DNA of 64,000 nucleotides from Amycolatopsis granulosa (GCF_011758745.1 NZ_JAANOV010000001.1:4154001-4218000), one strand, 5' to 3'. Numbered from the stretch's first letter, positions 1 to 8,901 are shown. A program made the numbers and translations. Notes: generated from the sequence alone by a model not told the origin.

Positions 1-1899
1 CTCGACGAGGTGTCCCGCTACGTCGGCGGCGAGCTGCCGACGTTGAACAAGCTGGGCGGGTCGGACTGGAAGAACACCAAGGCCAAGGCCCGCAAGGCGG
101 TCAAGGAGATCGCCGCCGAGCTGGTGCAGCTCTACGCCGCGCGCCAGGCGTCGCCGGGTCACCCGTTCGGACCGGACACGCCGTGGCAGAGGGAGCTGGA
201 GGACGCGTTCCCGTTCACCGAGACCAACGACCAGCTCGCCGCGATCGACGAGGTCAAGGCGGACATGGAGCGGGGCGTCCCGATGGACCGCGTGATCTGC
301 GGCGACGTCGGGTACGGCAAGACCGAGATCGCGGTGCGCGCCGCGTTCAAGGCGGTGCAGGACGGCAAGCAGGTGGCGGTGCTGGTGCCCACCACCCTGC
401 TGGCCCAGCAGCACCTCAACACGTTCAGCCAGCGCATGGCCTCGTTCCCGGTGAAGATCAAGGGCTTGTCCCGGTTCACCGACAAGATCGAGTCAGAAGC
501 GACCCTGGCGGGCCTGGCCGACGGCACGGTCGACATCGTGATCGGCACGCACCGGCTGTTGCAGACCGGTATCCGCTACAAGGACCTGGGCCTGGTCATC
601 GTCGACGAGGAGCAGCGGTTCGGTGTCGAGCACAAGGAGCACATCAAGGCGCTGCGCACCCATGTCGACGTGCTGACCATGTCGGCCACGCCGATCCCGC
701 GGACGCTGGAGATGTCGCTGGCCGGAATCCGGGAGATGTCCACGATCCTGACCCCGCCGGAGGACCGGCACCCGATCCTGACCTACGTGGGCGCCTACGA
801 CGACAAGCAGGTCGCCGCGGCCATCCGGCGGGAGCTGCTGCGCGACGGCCAGGTGTTCTACGTGCACAACCGGGTGTCCTCGATCGAGAAGGCGGCGCGC
901 CGCATCCGCGAGCTGGTGCCCGAGGCGCGGGTGGTCACCGCGCACGGCCAGATGAACGAGGAGAAGCTCGAGAAGATCATCCAGGGCTTCTGGGAGCGCG
1001 AGTACGACGTGCTGGTCTGCACCACGATCGTGGAGACCGGTCTGGACATCTCCAACGCCAACACGTTGATCGTCGAGCGTGGTGACCTGCTCGGCCTGGC
1101 GCAACTGCACCAGTTGCGCGGCCGGGTCGGGCGCGGGCGGGAGCGTGGCTACGCGTATTTCCTGTACCCGCCGGAGAGCCCGCTCACCGAGACCGCGCAC
1201 GACCGGCTGGCGACCATCGCGCAGAACACCGAGCTGGGCGCGGGCATGGCGGTGGCGATGAAGGACCTGGAGATCCGCGGCGCCGGCAACATCCTCGGCG
1301 CCGAGCAGTCCGGGCACATCGCCGGTGTCGGGTTCGACCTGTACGTGCGGCTGGTCGGTGAGGCGGTGGACGTGTTCCGCCGCAGCGCCGGGGAGGCGCC
1401 CGCCGAGGAGGAGCTCCGCGAGGTGCGGGTGGACCTGCCGATCGACGCGCACATCCCGCACGACTACGTGCCCGGCGAGCGGCTGCGCCTGGAGGCCTAC
1501 CGCAAGATCGCGGCGGCGGTGGACGACCACGAGCTGCGCGCGGTCGAGGAGGAGCTCATCGACCGCTACGGCCAGCCGCCCGCACCCGTGCAGCGGCTGC
1601 TCGCGGTCGCGCGGTTCCGGCACGTGTGCCGCTCGGTGGGTGTCACCGAGGTTTCCGCGCAGGGCAACAACATCCGCTTCGCGCCCCTGGAGCTGATGGA
1701 CTCGCAGATGGTGCGGCTCAAGCGGCTGTACCCGAAGGCCACCTACAAGGCCGCGATGCGGACGGTGTCGGTGCCGAAGCCGACCGAGGGTCCGGCTGGC
1801 GGCCGGATGGGCGCGCCGCAGCTGCGTGATGATGCGCTGCTGGATTGGTGCACCAAGCTCCTGGTCAACCTGACCAAGAAACCCGCCCCCGTCGGCTAA
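1..1899 (+). CDS. mfd: Transcription-repair coupling factor Mfd, C-terminal part (5' truncated by window edge)
   Basis: Mfd is the ATP-driven DNA translocase that removes RNA polymerase stalled at lesions and recruits UvrA. The reading frame is open from base 1, and the first residues ([11 protein letters not shown]... LNKLGGSDW) belong to the RNA-polymerase-interaction domain, so roughly the N-terminal half (UvrB-like module) lies outside the window. Visible are the Walker A box GDVGYGKTE at about 301-327, the Walker B DEEQ at about 604-615, helicase motif VI region [11 protein letters not shown] near 1123-1155, and the C-terminal TRCF autoinhibitory domain in the last ~150 residues. The stop TAA at 1897-1899 is part of the Shine-Dalgarno of the next gene. 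Family identity is certain; only the start is missing. Confidence 0.97.
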   Translation, partial: LDEVSRYVGGELPTLNKLGGSDWKNTKAKARKAVKEIAAELVQLYAARQASPGHPFGPDTPWQRELEDAFPFTETNDQLAAIDEVKADMERGVPMDRVICGDVGYGKTEIAVRAAFKAVQDGKQVAVLVPTTLLAQQHLNTFSQRMASFPVKIKGLSRFTDKIESEATLAGLADGTVDIVIGTHRLLQTGIRYKDLGLVIVDEEQRFGVEHKEHIKALRTHVDVLTMSATPIPRTLEMSLAGIREMSTILTPPEDRHPILTYVGAYDDKQVAAAIRRELLRDGQVFYVHNRVSSIEKAARRIRELVPEARVVTAHGQMNEEKLEKIIQGFWEREYDVLVCTTIVETGLDISNANTLIVERGDLLGLAQLHQLRGRVGRGRERGYAYFLYPPESPLTETAHDRLATIAQNTELGAGMAVAMKDLEIRGAGNILGAEQSGHIAGVGFDLYVRLVGEAVDVFRRSAGEAPAEEELREVRVDLPIDAHIPHDYVPGERLRLEAYRKIAAAVDDHELRAVEEELIDRYGQPPAPVQRLLAVARFRHVCRSVGVTEVSAQGNNIRFAPLELMDSQMVRLKRLYPKATYKAAMRTVSVPKPTEGPAGGRMGAPQLRDDALLDWCTKLLVNLTKKPAPVG

Positions 1900-1909
1900 G
1901 GAGAAACCT

Positions 1910-2188
1910 GTGGTCACCCGCAACGACGAGAAGCACCGCTACGAGATCCACGTCGAGGGAAAGCTGGGCGGGTTCGCCGAGTACCGCGAGCGCGGTGACG
2001 ACGTGATCTTCACCCACACCGAGGTCGACGACGCCTTTTCCGGGCAGGGCCTGGGTTCGCGCCTGGCGGCGGGCGCGATCGACGACGCGGTGCAGCGCGG
2101 CCGGACGATCGTGCCGCTGTGCCCGTTCATCGGGGCCTACCTGCGCAAGCACCCGGAGCACGACGCCAGCGTCCGGTGGCCGGACTGA
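1910..2188 (+). CDS. Small GNAT-type N-acetyltransferase (YjdJ/NATD1-like)
   Basis: A 92-residue protein of the short COG2388-type GNAT family, which keeps only the acetyl-CoA-binding half of the fold. Seen here are the conserved phosphate-binding-like stretch FSGQGLGSRLAAGAI and the C-terminal pattern CPFIGAYLRKHPEH typical of the family. Substrate is unknown. The GTG start at 1910 is preceded by AAGGAG that overlaps the mfd stop codon, with only 10 nt between genes, so it is probably translated from the mfd transcript. Length is normal for the family. Confidence 0.85.
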   Translation: MVTRNDEKHRYEIHVEGKLGGFAEYRERGDDVIFTHTEVDDAFSGQGLGSRLAAGAIDDAVQRGRTIVPLCPFIGAYLRKHPEHDASVRWPD

Positions 2189-2211
2189 GCCCGGAAACTC
2201 CCGGCCCCCGG

Positions 2212-2304
2212 TCAGCGGTGGTTGCAGAAGCTCGTGTGTGCCCCTCCGGGCAGCGAGTTGGCCGCGTGCGGTAGCCGGAAGGACGGTGAACTCCCGAACT
2301 TCCG
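2212..2304 (-). pseudogene. Relic 3' end of a fourth small secreted-protein gene
   Basis: Reading the minus strand upstream of the TGA at 2212-2214 gives about 30 codons ending HTSFCNHR-stop. This lines up with the end of the neighbouring gene at 2321-2719 (HQKFLNNR-stop), including the same distance to the stop. No start codon or signal sequence is in this frame, because gene 2321-2719 begins directly upstream. I read it as the truncated tail of another copy or a related Cys-containing secreted protein. An 8-bp inverted repeat (2274-2281 with 2299-2306) lies inside and could serve as a weak terminator. The similarity is short, so this is tentative. Confidence 0.4.
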
Positions 2305-2320
2305 GCCACCGACCGCGCGG

Positions 2321-2719
2321 TCAGCGGTTGTTGAGGAACTTCTGGTGGGTCAGGTTGTCGCGGCCTTCCCGGGTGCCGAAATAGAGGTGGATCTCTTTTC
2401 CTTCAGGAAGGTTGTACTTGCCGCCGTCCGGCTCCCAGTGCGTCGCGCAGCCCGTCGTGGACATGGTGTACACGGGCTTGGTCGCGTTCCCGACGTACAC
2501 CTCCACGCGCGCAGCCCGGCCATCCTTCTTCACATCGCACAACGAAATGTTGTCCTTGTACCTGTTGACGTAGACCGTTGCGCCGCCGTCGTGCGAAGTC
2601 CAGACGTGGTCCCACCCCGCGGGGTCGGTGGTGGCGGCGGCCGTGCCGGTGATGGTCAGTGCCGATGCCGCGGTGACCGCGAATGTGGCCGCGGTGAGCA
2701 TCGTCGTGCGGAGCTTCAT
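2321..2719 (-). CDS. Small secreted protein, tandem paralog A
   Basis: A 132-residue exported protein of unknown function. It has a classical Sec signal peptide: basic MKLRTT, a hydrophobic stretch to about residue 25, and an AxA-like site near TGTAAA. The mature ~100 residues are polar and predicted beta-rich, with exactly two cysteines (LCDVKKDGR and TGCATHW) that could form one disulfide. The ATG at 2719 follows a strong GGGAGGAAC ribosome site. It is the most downstream of three tandem paralogs on the same strand (next at 2784-3179 and 3229-3648). The pattern CDxxxxGxxVyxeVyvG recurs in secreted actinobacterial hypothetical proteins, from memory. No function is proposed. Confidence 0.8.
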   Translation of the reverse strand: MKLRTTMLTAATFAVTAASALTITGTAAATTDPAGWDHVWTSHDGGATVYVNRYKDNISLCDVKKDGRAARVEVYVGNATKPVYTMSTTGCATHWEPDGGKYNLPEGKEIHLYFGTREGRDNLTHQKFLNNR

Positions 2720-2783
2720 GGTTCCTCCCCAGTGGTCACGATCGCGGCGAAAGTACCAGACCCGTCAGGCCACCGGCGCCGGT

Positions 2784-3179
2784 TCAGCGGGCGTTGAGGA
2801 AGCGGCCGAAGTGGTGCGGGCCGTTTCCGGTACCGAACTCGACCTCGATCTCCCGGCCTTCGACCAGGTCGTACACGCCCTTGTCCTTCTCGCTGCGCTC
2901 GGCGCAGCTCCCCAAGCCGCCCTTGGCCCACACGGTGTACTTCCACTGCCCCCCGAAGCCGACCTTCGCGTACACCGGTTGACCATCCGCCTTCGTGTCG
3001 CACACCTTGGTCACGTCCCCTTTTTCCTCGACGTAGACCGTTGCGTCGCCGCCGGCCCAGACGTGGTCCCAGCCACCGGGCGGGCTGGTGGTGGCTGCGG
3101 CTGTGCCGGTGATGGTCAGTGCCGATGCCGCGGTGACCGCGAGCGTGGCCGCGGTGAGCATGGTCTTGCGAAGTTTCAT
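2784..3179 (-). CDS. Small secreted protein, tandem paralog B
   Basis: A 131-residue secreted paralog of its two neighbours. The start is the ATG at 3179, preceded by GGGAGGAAC. The frame stays open upstream to 3356, but that extension lacks a ribosome site and would bury the signal peptide. The signal peptide MKLRKTMLTAATLAVTAAS is almost identical to those of paralogs A and C, whereas the mature part differs strongly. The two cysteines (VCDTKADG and SCAERSE) are conserved in spacing. It ends GRFLNAR. Only 64 nt separate it from paralog A, so the three genes may be cotranscribed. Function unknown; the exported, disulfide-stabilised form suggests an extracellular binding or inhibitory role, which is inference. 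Confidence 0.8.
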   Translation of the reverse strand: MKLRKTMLTAATLAVTAASALTITGTAAATTSPPGGWDHVWAGGDATVYVEEKGDVTKVCDTKADGQPVYAKVGFGGQWKYTVWAKGGLGSCAERSEKDKGVYDLVEGREIEVEFGTGNGPHHFGRFLNAR

Positions 3180-3228
3180 GGTTCCTCCCGGTGGGGCGTC
3201 CGCTGTGGTGCCGTCTACGAGCACGGCG

Positions 3229-3648
3229 TCAACGGCTGGTGAACACCGCCCCGGTGACGTTGTGGGACCCGGGTCCATTGCCGCTGAATTCCAGGAGGAT
3301 GGTTCTCCCCTTGGGAAGGTTGTACTTCCCGCCCTGGGATGCGCTGTGCGTGACACACTTCCCCTTGTCGCCCTTCACGGTCACGGAGTACCTGGGATCG
3401 AACGACTTCTTGCCGATGTACACGTCCAGGGAAACCGGCTTGCCATTCGCGCTGATGTCGCACGCCTTGATCACGTCGTTGTATTCCTGGACGTAAATCC
3501 GTGCGGTGCGGTCGTGGGAGGTGAAGACGTGATTCCATGCGCCGCCCGACGGGTCGGTGGTGGCTGCGGCTGTGCCGGTGATGGTCAGTGCTGATGCCGC
3601 GGTGACCGCGAGCGTGGCCACGGTGAGCATTGTCTTGCGGAGCTTCAT
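3229..3648 (-). CDS. Small secreted protein, tandem paralog C
   Basis: A 139-residue secreted paralog, the most upstream member of the cluster. ATG at 3648 follows CCGGAGGGAAACG; the open frame continues to 3990 but overlaps the start of the divergent lipoprotein gene and is not credible there. The Sec signal peptide is MKLRKTMLTVATLAVTAAS. The mature domain has two cysteines (ACDISANG and KCVTHS) and a C-terminal NLPKGRTILLEF block matching NLPEGKEIHLYF in paralog A. A promoter for the whole cluster should lie in 3649-3784, shared divergently with the SurA-like lipoprotein gene. Function unknown. Confidence 0.8.
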   Translation of the reverse strand: MKLRKTMLTVATLAVTAASALTITGTAAATTDPSGGAWNHVFTSHDRTARIYVQEYNDVIKACDISANGKPVSLDVYIGKKSFDPRYSVTVKGDKGKCVTHSASQGGKYNLPKGRTILLEFSGNGPGSHNVTGAVFTSR

Positions 3649-3784
3649 CGTTTCCCTCCGGTGAAAGCGATGCGGCTGAAGCTGGCGGACCCGAGACCAA
3701 TCCCAAGAGGATCGTTCAACGATTTCGCGTTCCGCTTCCGCGAGAAGTCCCCTCAGGTGCGCCAGGTGTGAGAGGGTTAGGCCT

Positions 3785-4765
3785 GTGATGCGGATCATGG
3801 GTCGCTCCCGGTCGCTGCTCGCCGCGTTCGCCGCGTGCCTGGTGCTCGCCGGGTGCGGTTCCGGGCCGAGCCAGGTGGGTGCCGCCGTCCTCTTCGACGA
3901 CCACCAGGTCACCGTCGACCAGGTGCAGGACCTGCTGGACAAGGCGGTGCGCGAGCAGCCGGCCGCCCAGCAGCTGGCCCAGCAGCACAAGCTGGACCTG
4001 GTCGGCCGGGAGATCGTGCGTCAGGTGGTGCTGCACGACGTGCTCGCCCGCGTCGCGCAGCGCGAGGGCCTGGTGCCCGACCAGCAGGTGCTGGAGCAGT
4101 TCCTCGCCGACGACCCGCTGGCCGAGCCGGTGTCCGGCTCCGGCGCCGACCCGTCACAGGTGGCGCCGCAGATCGTCAACCGGGTGCGCGACCACCGCGA
4201 GGTGATCATCGACAGCCTGCTGCTGCAGGCGCTCGGGCAGAAGTACTTCGACCGGATGAGCGTCACCTTCGACTACACCTCGGTGACCTCGGACGGCGGT
4301 GGTGACCGGCGCGCGAAGGCCATCGACAAGGCCGAGCAGATGGCGGCGAGCCCGGCCGCGGCCGCCGACGTCATCGGTGCCGACGCGGCCGCGGGGGAGC
4401 GGACCAGCGTCGGCGAGGTGGTGCCCGCCGCGCAGGCACCGGATCTGGCCACGCTCGTCCTGTTCGGTGTCCCGCCGGGCACGGTCGTGGCGTTCCAGCC
4501 CAGTCAGGAACAGCAGGTGTGGATCGTCGCGATCGTGCGCGCGCGCGACCTGAACGCGCCGTCCTCCGGTGCGCAGGCGGCGCAACCGTCGGCGGCTCAG
4601 CTCGCCGCGATCGGGCGGCGGCTGCTCCAGCCCGACGTCGGGCAGGCCGGCGTGCGCATCAATCCGCGCTACGGCGTGTGGGATCCTGTGGCCATGAACC
4701 TCGCCCCGAGCAGCGGCGAGACCACCGGGGCCGTCCTGCCGGTGAAGGGTGCCGCGCAGCCGTGA
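3785..4765 (+). CDS. SurA N-terminal-domain lipoprotein (foldase-like)
   Basis: A 326-residue predicted lipoprotein. A lipobox LAGC places the lipidated Cys at residue 24. Residues ~35-165 look like the helical SurA/trigger-factor-type chaperone domain: long amphipathic helices with QVTVDQVQDLLDKAV and a VGREIVRQVVLHDVLARVAQREGL block. There is no clear parvulin isomerase core; the C-terminal half is Ala/Pro-rich. GTG at 3785 is followed by in-frame ATGs at 3788 and 3797, so the exact start is open. It overlaps mazG by GTGA (4762-4765), implying translational coupling. A lipoprotein of this type beside mfd/mazG is recurrent in actinobacteria. It probably helps fold exported proteins on the outer face of the membrane. 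Confidence 0.8.
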   Translation: MMRIMGRSRSLLAAFAACLVLAGCGSGPSQVGAAVLFDDHQVTVDQVQDLLDKAVREQPAAQQLAQQHKLDLVGREIVRQVVLHDVLARVAQREGLVPDQQVLEQFLADDPLAEPVSGSGADPSQVAPQIVNRVRDHREVIIDSLLLQALGQKYFDRMSVTFDYTSVTSDGGGDRRAKAIDKAEQMAASPAAAADVIGADAAAGERTSVGEVVPAAQAPDLATLVLFGVPPGTVVAFQPSQEQQVWIVAIVRARDLNAPSSGAQAAQPSAAQLAAIGRRLLQPDVGQAGVRINPRYGVWDPVAMNLAPSSGETTGAVLPVKGAAQP

Positions 4766-5718
4766 CGGTCGTGCTCCTGCCGTATCCGGACGCCGGGATC
4801 CCGCCGGCCGCCGTGCCGTTCCTGCGCAGCGCCCAGGCGGTCTACGCGTCGGGCATCGACGGCGGGCTGGCCGATCTGCTGGGCGCGAAGCCCGCACCGG
4901 ACGACCTGACCGCGGAACCCGGGCCGATCGTGCTGATCGCCGCGGACGAGACCGATCCCGCGGTGGTCGCCCTGGTGCGCGCCGGGTCGCGGGTGATCGC
5001 GCAGCCCGCCGGGTCGGGCCTGGTCGAGGCGGCGCGGGTGATGGACCGGTTGCGCTCGCCGGGCGGCTGCCCGTGGGACGCCGAGCAGACCCACGACTCG
5101 CTGCGGCAGTACCTCGTGGAGGAGACCTACGAACTGCTGGACGCGATCGAGGAGGGGGACCGCGCCGCGCTGCGCGAGGAGCTGGGCGACGTCCTGCTCC
5201 AGGTGCTCTTCCACGCCCGCGTCGCGGCCGAGGACGCCGGCGACCCGTTCGACATCGACGCGGTGGCGTCCGGGCTGGTGGCGAAGCTGGTCGGGCGGCA
5301 CCCGCACGTGTTCACCGATGCCGAGCGCGTGCACACCGCCGCGCACCAGCAGGTGCGCTGGGAGGAGCTCAAGCAGGCCGAGAAACAACGCGAGTCCAGT
5401 GTGGACGGTGTGGCGCTGGGGCAGCCGGCGGTGGCGCTGGCCGGGAAACTCGGGCAGCGCACCGGCCGCGCCGGGGTGCCCGCGGACCTGTTCCCCGGCG
5501 GCGACACGGCCGCCGAGCAGGTGTTCCGGCTGGCCGCGCAGGCGCGCCGGGACGGGATTGATCCCGAGGGTGAGCTGCGCGCGGTGGCGAAGCGGTTCGC
5601 GGCGCAGGTGCGGGCGGCGGAGCGGTCGGCTCGTGCGGCTGGTCTTGATCCGGTGGTGATGGACGCCGGTGCCTGGCGGGCCCACTGGCCTCAGCCGAAC
5701 AGCGGCTCGCCCCAGTAG
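4762..5718 (+). CDS. mazG: Nucleoside triphosphate pyrophosphohydrolase MazG
   Basis: MazG hydrolyses (oxidised or non-canonical) NTPs to NMP and pyrophosphate, protecting DNA and modulating stress. The GTG at 4762 overlaps the previous stop (GTGA), fixing a 318-residue protein. Residues ~95-160 carry the MazG signature: GGCPWDAEQTHDSL, the metal-binding EETYELLDAIE (120-130) and EELGDVLLQVLFHARVA (139-155). About 90 N-terminal residues precede the domain, as in mycobacterial MazG. The last 28 bases overlap the 3' end of efeB on the other strand, so there is no room for a conventional terminator between these convergent genes. Confidence 0.95.
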   Translation: MTVVLLPYPDAGIPPAAVPFLRSAQAVYASGIDGGLADLLGAKPAPDDLTAEPGPIVLIAADETDPAVVALVRAGSRVIAQPAGSGLVEAARVMDRLRSPGGCPWDAEQTHDSLRQYLVEETYELLDAIEEGDRAALREELGDVLLQVLFHARVAAEDAGDPFDIDAVASGLVAKLVGRHPHVFTDAERVHTAAHQQVRWEELKQAEKQRESSVDGVALGQPAVALAGKLGQRTGRAGVPADLFPGGDTAAEQVFRLAAQARRDGIDPEGELRAVAKRFAAQVRAAERSARAAGLDPVVMDAGAWRAHWPQPNSGSPQ

Positions 5719-6938
5719 CCGGTCTCGGTCACGCCCGGCGGCACCGCGAACAGGGCCGAGCCCGTGTGCTCGAGGTACTCCATCATCGCGTCCTTGGCCG
5801 CGAGCACCTTCTGCATCGGCACGAACTGGGTGCGCGGATCGCGGTTGAAGCAGATGAAGAACAACCCGGCCTCGAGGTGGCCGACCCCGTCGGACCCGTC
5901 CACGAAGTTGTAGCCCCGGCGCAGGATCCGGACGCCGTTCAGGTTCTCCGCGGACGCCAGCCGGATGTGGGCGTCGGCCGGGACCAGCGGTTCGCCGTTC
6001 GCCCCACCGACGTGCAGGTCGACCGGGTCGAACTCGGCCGACTGGCCCAGCGGCGCCCCGGTGCCCTTGGCACGGCCGACGACCTGTTCCTGCTCACGCA
6101 GCGGCGAGCGGTCCCACGTCTCGATGTGCATCCGGATGCGGCGGGCGACCAGGTAGCTGCCGCCGGTCATCCAGTCCGGGCCGTCGCCCGGCGCGACCCA
6201 CACGTGCTGCGCCAGCGCGTCGGTGTCCTCGGCCTTGAGGTTGTTGGTGCCGTCCTTGAAGCCGAACAGGTTGCGTGGCGTCACCTGCGATCGCGAGGTC
6301 GACGCGCTGCGCCCGAACCCGAGCTGCGACCAGCGCACCTCGGTGGTGCCGAAGCCGATGCGCACCAGGTTGCGCACCGCGTGCACGGCCACCTGCGGGT
6401 CGTCGGCGCACGCCTGGATGCACAGGTCACCGCCGCTGCGGGCCGGGTCCAGGTTGTCCTTCGGGAACGCCGGCAGGTCGGCCAGCGCCGGCGGACGCCG
6501 GTCCGCGAGCCCGAACCGGTCGTCGAACAACGACGGCCCGAACCCGATCGTCAGCGTCAGCGACGCGGCGGGCAGGTCCAGCGCCTCACCGGTGTCCCCG
6601 GGCGGGGCCGCGGCCGAACCGCCGACCGCACCGTTGGGCACGACCTCCTGGCCGCCGGTCATCCGGCGTGCCGCGTCGGTCCACTTGCGCAGCAGCGACA
6701 CCAGCTTCGCGCGGTCCTTCGTCGTCACGTCGAGCGCGGCGAAGTGCAGGTGTTCCTGCGTGGGCGTGACGATGCCGGCCTGGTGCTCGCCGTGGAACGG
6801 CACGAGGCCGGGCGCCGCGTGCGGCTCGGGAGCGGACAACGCGTGGTCCAGCCCGGCTCCGGCCGCCGCGCCGGCGCCGGCGAGGGCCACACCGGCACCC
6901 GCGAACCCCAGCAGACGGCGACGGGACACCTGGGTCAT
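5691..6938 (-). CDS. efeB: Dyp-type heme peroxidase/deferrochelatase EfeB
   Basis: EfeB is the periplasmic/extracytoplasmic heme peroxidase of the EfeUOB system, proposed to oxidise Fe(II) or extract iron from heme. The 415-residue product starts at ATG 6938 with a twin-arginine signal (SRRRLLGFAG, residues 5-14). The DyP catalytic motif GFKDG lies at 226-230, and the conserved ADAHIR supplies the likely proximal heme ligand His324. ATG overlaps the efeO stop as ATGA, so the three genes are translationally coupled. The 3' end overlaps mazG by 28 bp. Strong family match over full length. Confidence 0.95.
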   Translation of the reverse strand: MTQVSRRRLLGFAGAGVALAGAGAAAGAGLDHALSAPEPHAAPGLVPFHGEHQAGIVTPTQEHLHFAALDVTTKDRAKLVSLLRKWTDAARRMTGGQEVVPNGAVGGSAAAPPGDTGEALDLPAASLTLTIGFGPSLFDDRFGLADRRPPALADLPAFPKDNLDPARSGGDLCIQACADDPQVAVHAVRNLVRIGFGTTEVRWSQLGFGRSASTSRSQVTPRNLFGFKDGTNNLKAEDTDALAQHVWVAPGDGPDWMTGGSYLVARRIRMHIETWDRSPLREQEQVVGRAKGTGAPLGQSAEFDPVDLHVGGANGEPLVPADAHIRLASAENLNGVRILRRGYNFVDGSDGVGHLEAGLFFICFNRDPRTQFVPMQKVLAAKDAMMEYLEHTGSALFAVPPGVTETGYWGEPLFG

Positions 6939-8065
6939 TGCGCGACGACCTCCGCGACCTTGCTCAGCGGCTCGCCCAGTGCGTCCACCGCGGAGGCGAA
7001 CTGCCGGATCTGGTCCTGGGTGAGCTCGGTGTAGTACTTGAACCCGTCGCCGGAGCGCTGCGCGTCCAGCAGGGTCTGCACGTTCTTGACCTGGGTGTCC
7101 ACTTCGGACACCAGCTGCGGGTCCCGTTCCTGCAGCACCGGGCGCAGCGACTGGATGGCAGCCTTCGAGCCGTCCAGGTTCGCCTGGAAGTCCCACAGAT
7201 CGGTGTGCGAGAAGGTCTCCTCCTCGCCGGTGATCTTGCCGGTGGCGACCTCGTCGAGCAGGCCCTTGGCGCCGTTGGCCAGGTCGAGCGCGGACAGCTG
7301 GATCGTCTTCGCCTGGTTGACCAGGGTGGTCACGTCGGCGACCAGCTTGTCGGCGATCTGCCCGCTGTCGGGCTGCAGGCCGGTGGCCCACAGGTCCTTC
7401 TCCAGCCGGTGGAAACCGGTGAACTGCTGACCCTCCTCCAGGTCGGCCTCGCGGACGTCGATGGCCGGGTCCAGCTCGCCGAACTTCTCCGCGACCGGCT
7501 CGATGCGCTCGTAGTAGGTGCGGGTGGGCGCGTATCGCGCCTTGGCGTCGGCGACGTTGCCGGACTTGACCGCGTCGGCGAACTTCTGCGTCTCGGTCAG
7601 CAGGGCGTCGCTCTGGCTGGCCACGTATGTCGCGTAGCTCTTCGTCGCGTCGGCGAGCTGCGTGTTCGTGTCGGCCTGCCGGCTGGCGCCACCGGTCACG
7701 GTGAACGTGCCGCGGATGCCGTCGCCGCTCATGCCGGGCTTGCACGCGGTCTGGTAGGTCCCGGCGTCGGGCACCTCGATGGTCAGTTTGCGGGTCAGGC
7801 CGGGGGCGATGTTCTCGACCTCGCCCATGATTCGGTCACCCTGGGCGTAGAGGTAGAACTCGGTGACCTTGGTGCCCTTGTTCGTCACCTCGAACGACAG
7901 GTTCCCGGCGTTCGCGGTGGTCGCCGACACCGTGCACGCGGTGTCGGTGGCCTCGACGGTGATCGGGCCGCCGGCCGCTGCCTTCTGGTCGCCGCCGGAG
8001 CAGGCGGACAGCGCGAGCAGCGCGGCCGATCCCGCGACAACGAGGGGGGTCTTGCGCAAGGTCAC
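6935..8065 (-). CDS. efeO: Iron uptake lipoprotein EfeO (cupredoxin + M75 imelysin-like domain)
   Basis: EfeO is the extracytoplasmic iron-binding subunit that delivers iron to EfeU. GTG at 8065 overlaps the efeU stop (GTGA). The 376-residue product has a lipobox LSAC with Cys22, an N-terminal cupredoxin-like domain (~33-125) and a C-terminal imelysin/M75-like helical domain with the metal-site motif HRLE (H219-E222). Unlike E. coli EfeO it is predicted to be lipid-anchored, as expected for a Gram-positive. Second gene of efeUOB; iron regulation is expected from the box upstream of efeU. Confidence 0.94.
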   Translation of the reverse strand: MTLRKTPLVVAGSAALLALSACSGGDQKAAAGGPITVEATDTACTVSATTANAGNLSFEVTNKGTKVTEFYLYAQGDRIMGEVENIAPGLTRKLTIEVPDAGTYQTACKPGMSGDGIRGTFTVTGGASRQADTNTQLADATKSYATYVASQSDALLTETQKFADAVKSGNVADAKARYAPTRTYYERIEPVAEKFGELDPAIDVREADLEEGQQFTGFHRLEKDLWATGLQPDSGQIADKLVADVTTLVNQAKTIQLSALDLANGAKGLLDEVATGKITGEEETFSHTDLWDFQANLDGSKAAIQSLRPVLQERDPQLVSEVDTQVKNVQTLLDAQRSGDGFKYYTELTQDQIRQFASAVDALGEPLSKVAEVVAQ

Positions 8066-8901
8066 TCCTTGGTACCGGCCACCACGGGGGTGGTCTTGGC
8101 AGCGGGCCGCCGCAGGAACAGCGGCAGCACGATCGCGACGTAGGCGACCCAGGCGATCGCCTGGAGCACCGTGGTCTGTTGCGAGTAGTTGAAGATGCCC
8201 TTGAGCAGCGCGCCGTACCACGAGGTCTCGGGGATGGCGGCGGACGCGTCGAAGGCGAGGGCGTGCAGGCCGGGCAGGAAGCCGGCTTCCTGCAGGTCGT
8301 GCAGGCCGTAGCCGAGCACACCGGCGGCGACGAACACGAGCAGCACGCCCGTGACGGTGAAGAACTTGCCCAGGTTGAACCGGATCGCCCCGCGGTAGAG
8401 GCCGTAGGCGAGGGCGATCGCGATGGCGATACCGACGGCGAACCCGATCAGCGGCTCCGTGGTACCGCCCTGCGCGGACTGCACCGCGGCGTAGAAGAAG
8501 ACGGCGGTCTCCAGCCCCTCGCGGCCGACGGCGAGGAACGACAGGAGCAGGACCGCGAGCGGACCGATCGCGAGCGCGTGGTCCATCTTGCCGCGCAGCT
8601 CGGCGGCGATGCTCTTGGACGCCTTGCGCATCCAGAAGATCATCGCGGTGACGAACCCGACGGCCACGATCGACAGGCTGCCGCCGAGCAGCTCCTGCTG
8701 TTCGAACGACAGCTGGGCCGTGGTGAAGGTCAGGACCGCGCCGACGCCGACCGAGAGGACGACGGCCGCGGCGATGCCCGGCCACACCCAGCGCAGCGCC
8801 GAGCGCCGGTCGGTCCGGACGAGGAACGCGACCAGGATGCTCACGACCAGGGCGGCCTCCAGGCCCTCCCGGAGGCCGATGAGCAGGCTGGAGAACAACA
8901 A
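8062..8901 (-). CDS. efeU: Ferrous iron permease EfeU (FTR1 family)
   Basis: A 279-residue membrane permease of the Ftr1/OFeT family that moves iron across the cytoplasmic membrane. Seven hydrophobic segments are visible. The two diagnostic REGLE iron-binding motifs are at residues 11-15 and 127-131. The start is a TTG (8901, a second TTG follows immediately), supported by AAGGAGG seven nt upstream; no ATG or GTG fits this ribosome site. First gene of efeUOB, 38 bases downstream of an IdeR/DtxR-type box. Confidence 0.95.
   Translation of the reverse strand: MLFSSLLIGLREGLEAALVVSILVAFLVRTDRRSALRWVWPGIAAAVVLSVGVGAVLTFTTAQLSFEQQELLGGSLSIVAVGFVTAMIFWMRKASKSIAAELRGKMDHALAIGPLAVLLLSFLAVGREGLETAVFFYAAVQSAQGGTTEPLIGFAVGIAIAIALAYGLYRGAIRFNLGKFFTVTGVLLVFVAAGVLGYGLHDLQEAGFLPGLHALAFDASAAIPETSWYGALLKGIFNYSQQTTVLQAIAWVAYVAIVLPLFLRRPAAKTTPVVAGTKE

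Larger units (their letters stand above)
2629..3648. repeat. Three near-identical signal-peptide-encoding blocks
   Basis: The 89-nt segments encoding the signal peptides of paralogs A, B and C (ending at the start codons at 2719, 3179 and 3648) differ by hand count at about 8 (A/B) and 5 (B/C) positions. The DNA encoding the mature domains is far more diverged. The ribosome-site regions just upstream are also similar. This is either recent duplication with fast divergence of the mature part, or gene conversion of the 5' ends. Confidence 0.75.

Noticed and set aside
3649..3990. N-terminal extension of secreted paralog C
   Set aside because: It runs antisense through the SurA-like lipoprotein gene and would bury the signal peptide; the ATG at 3648 has a strong ribosome site.
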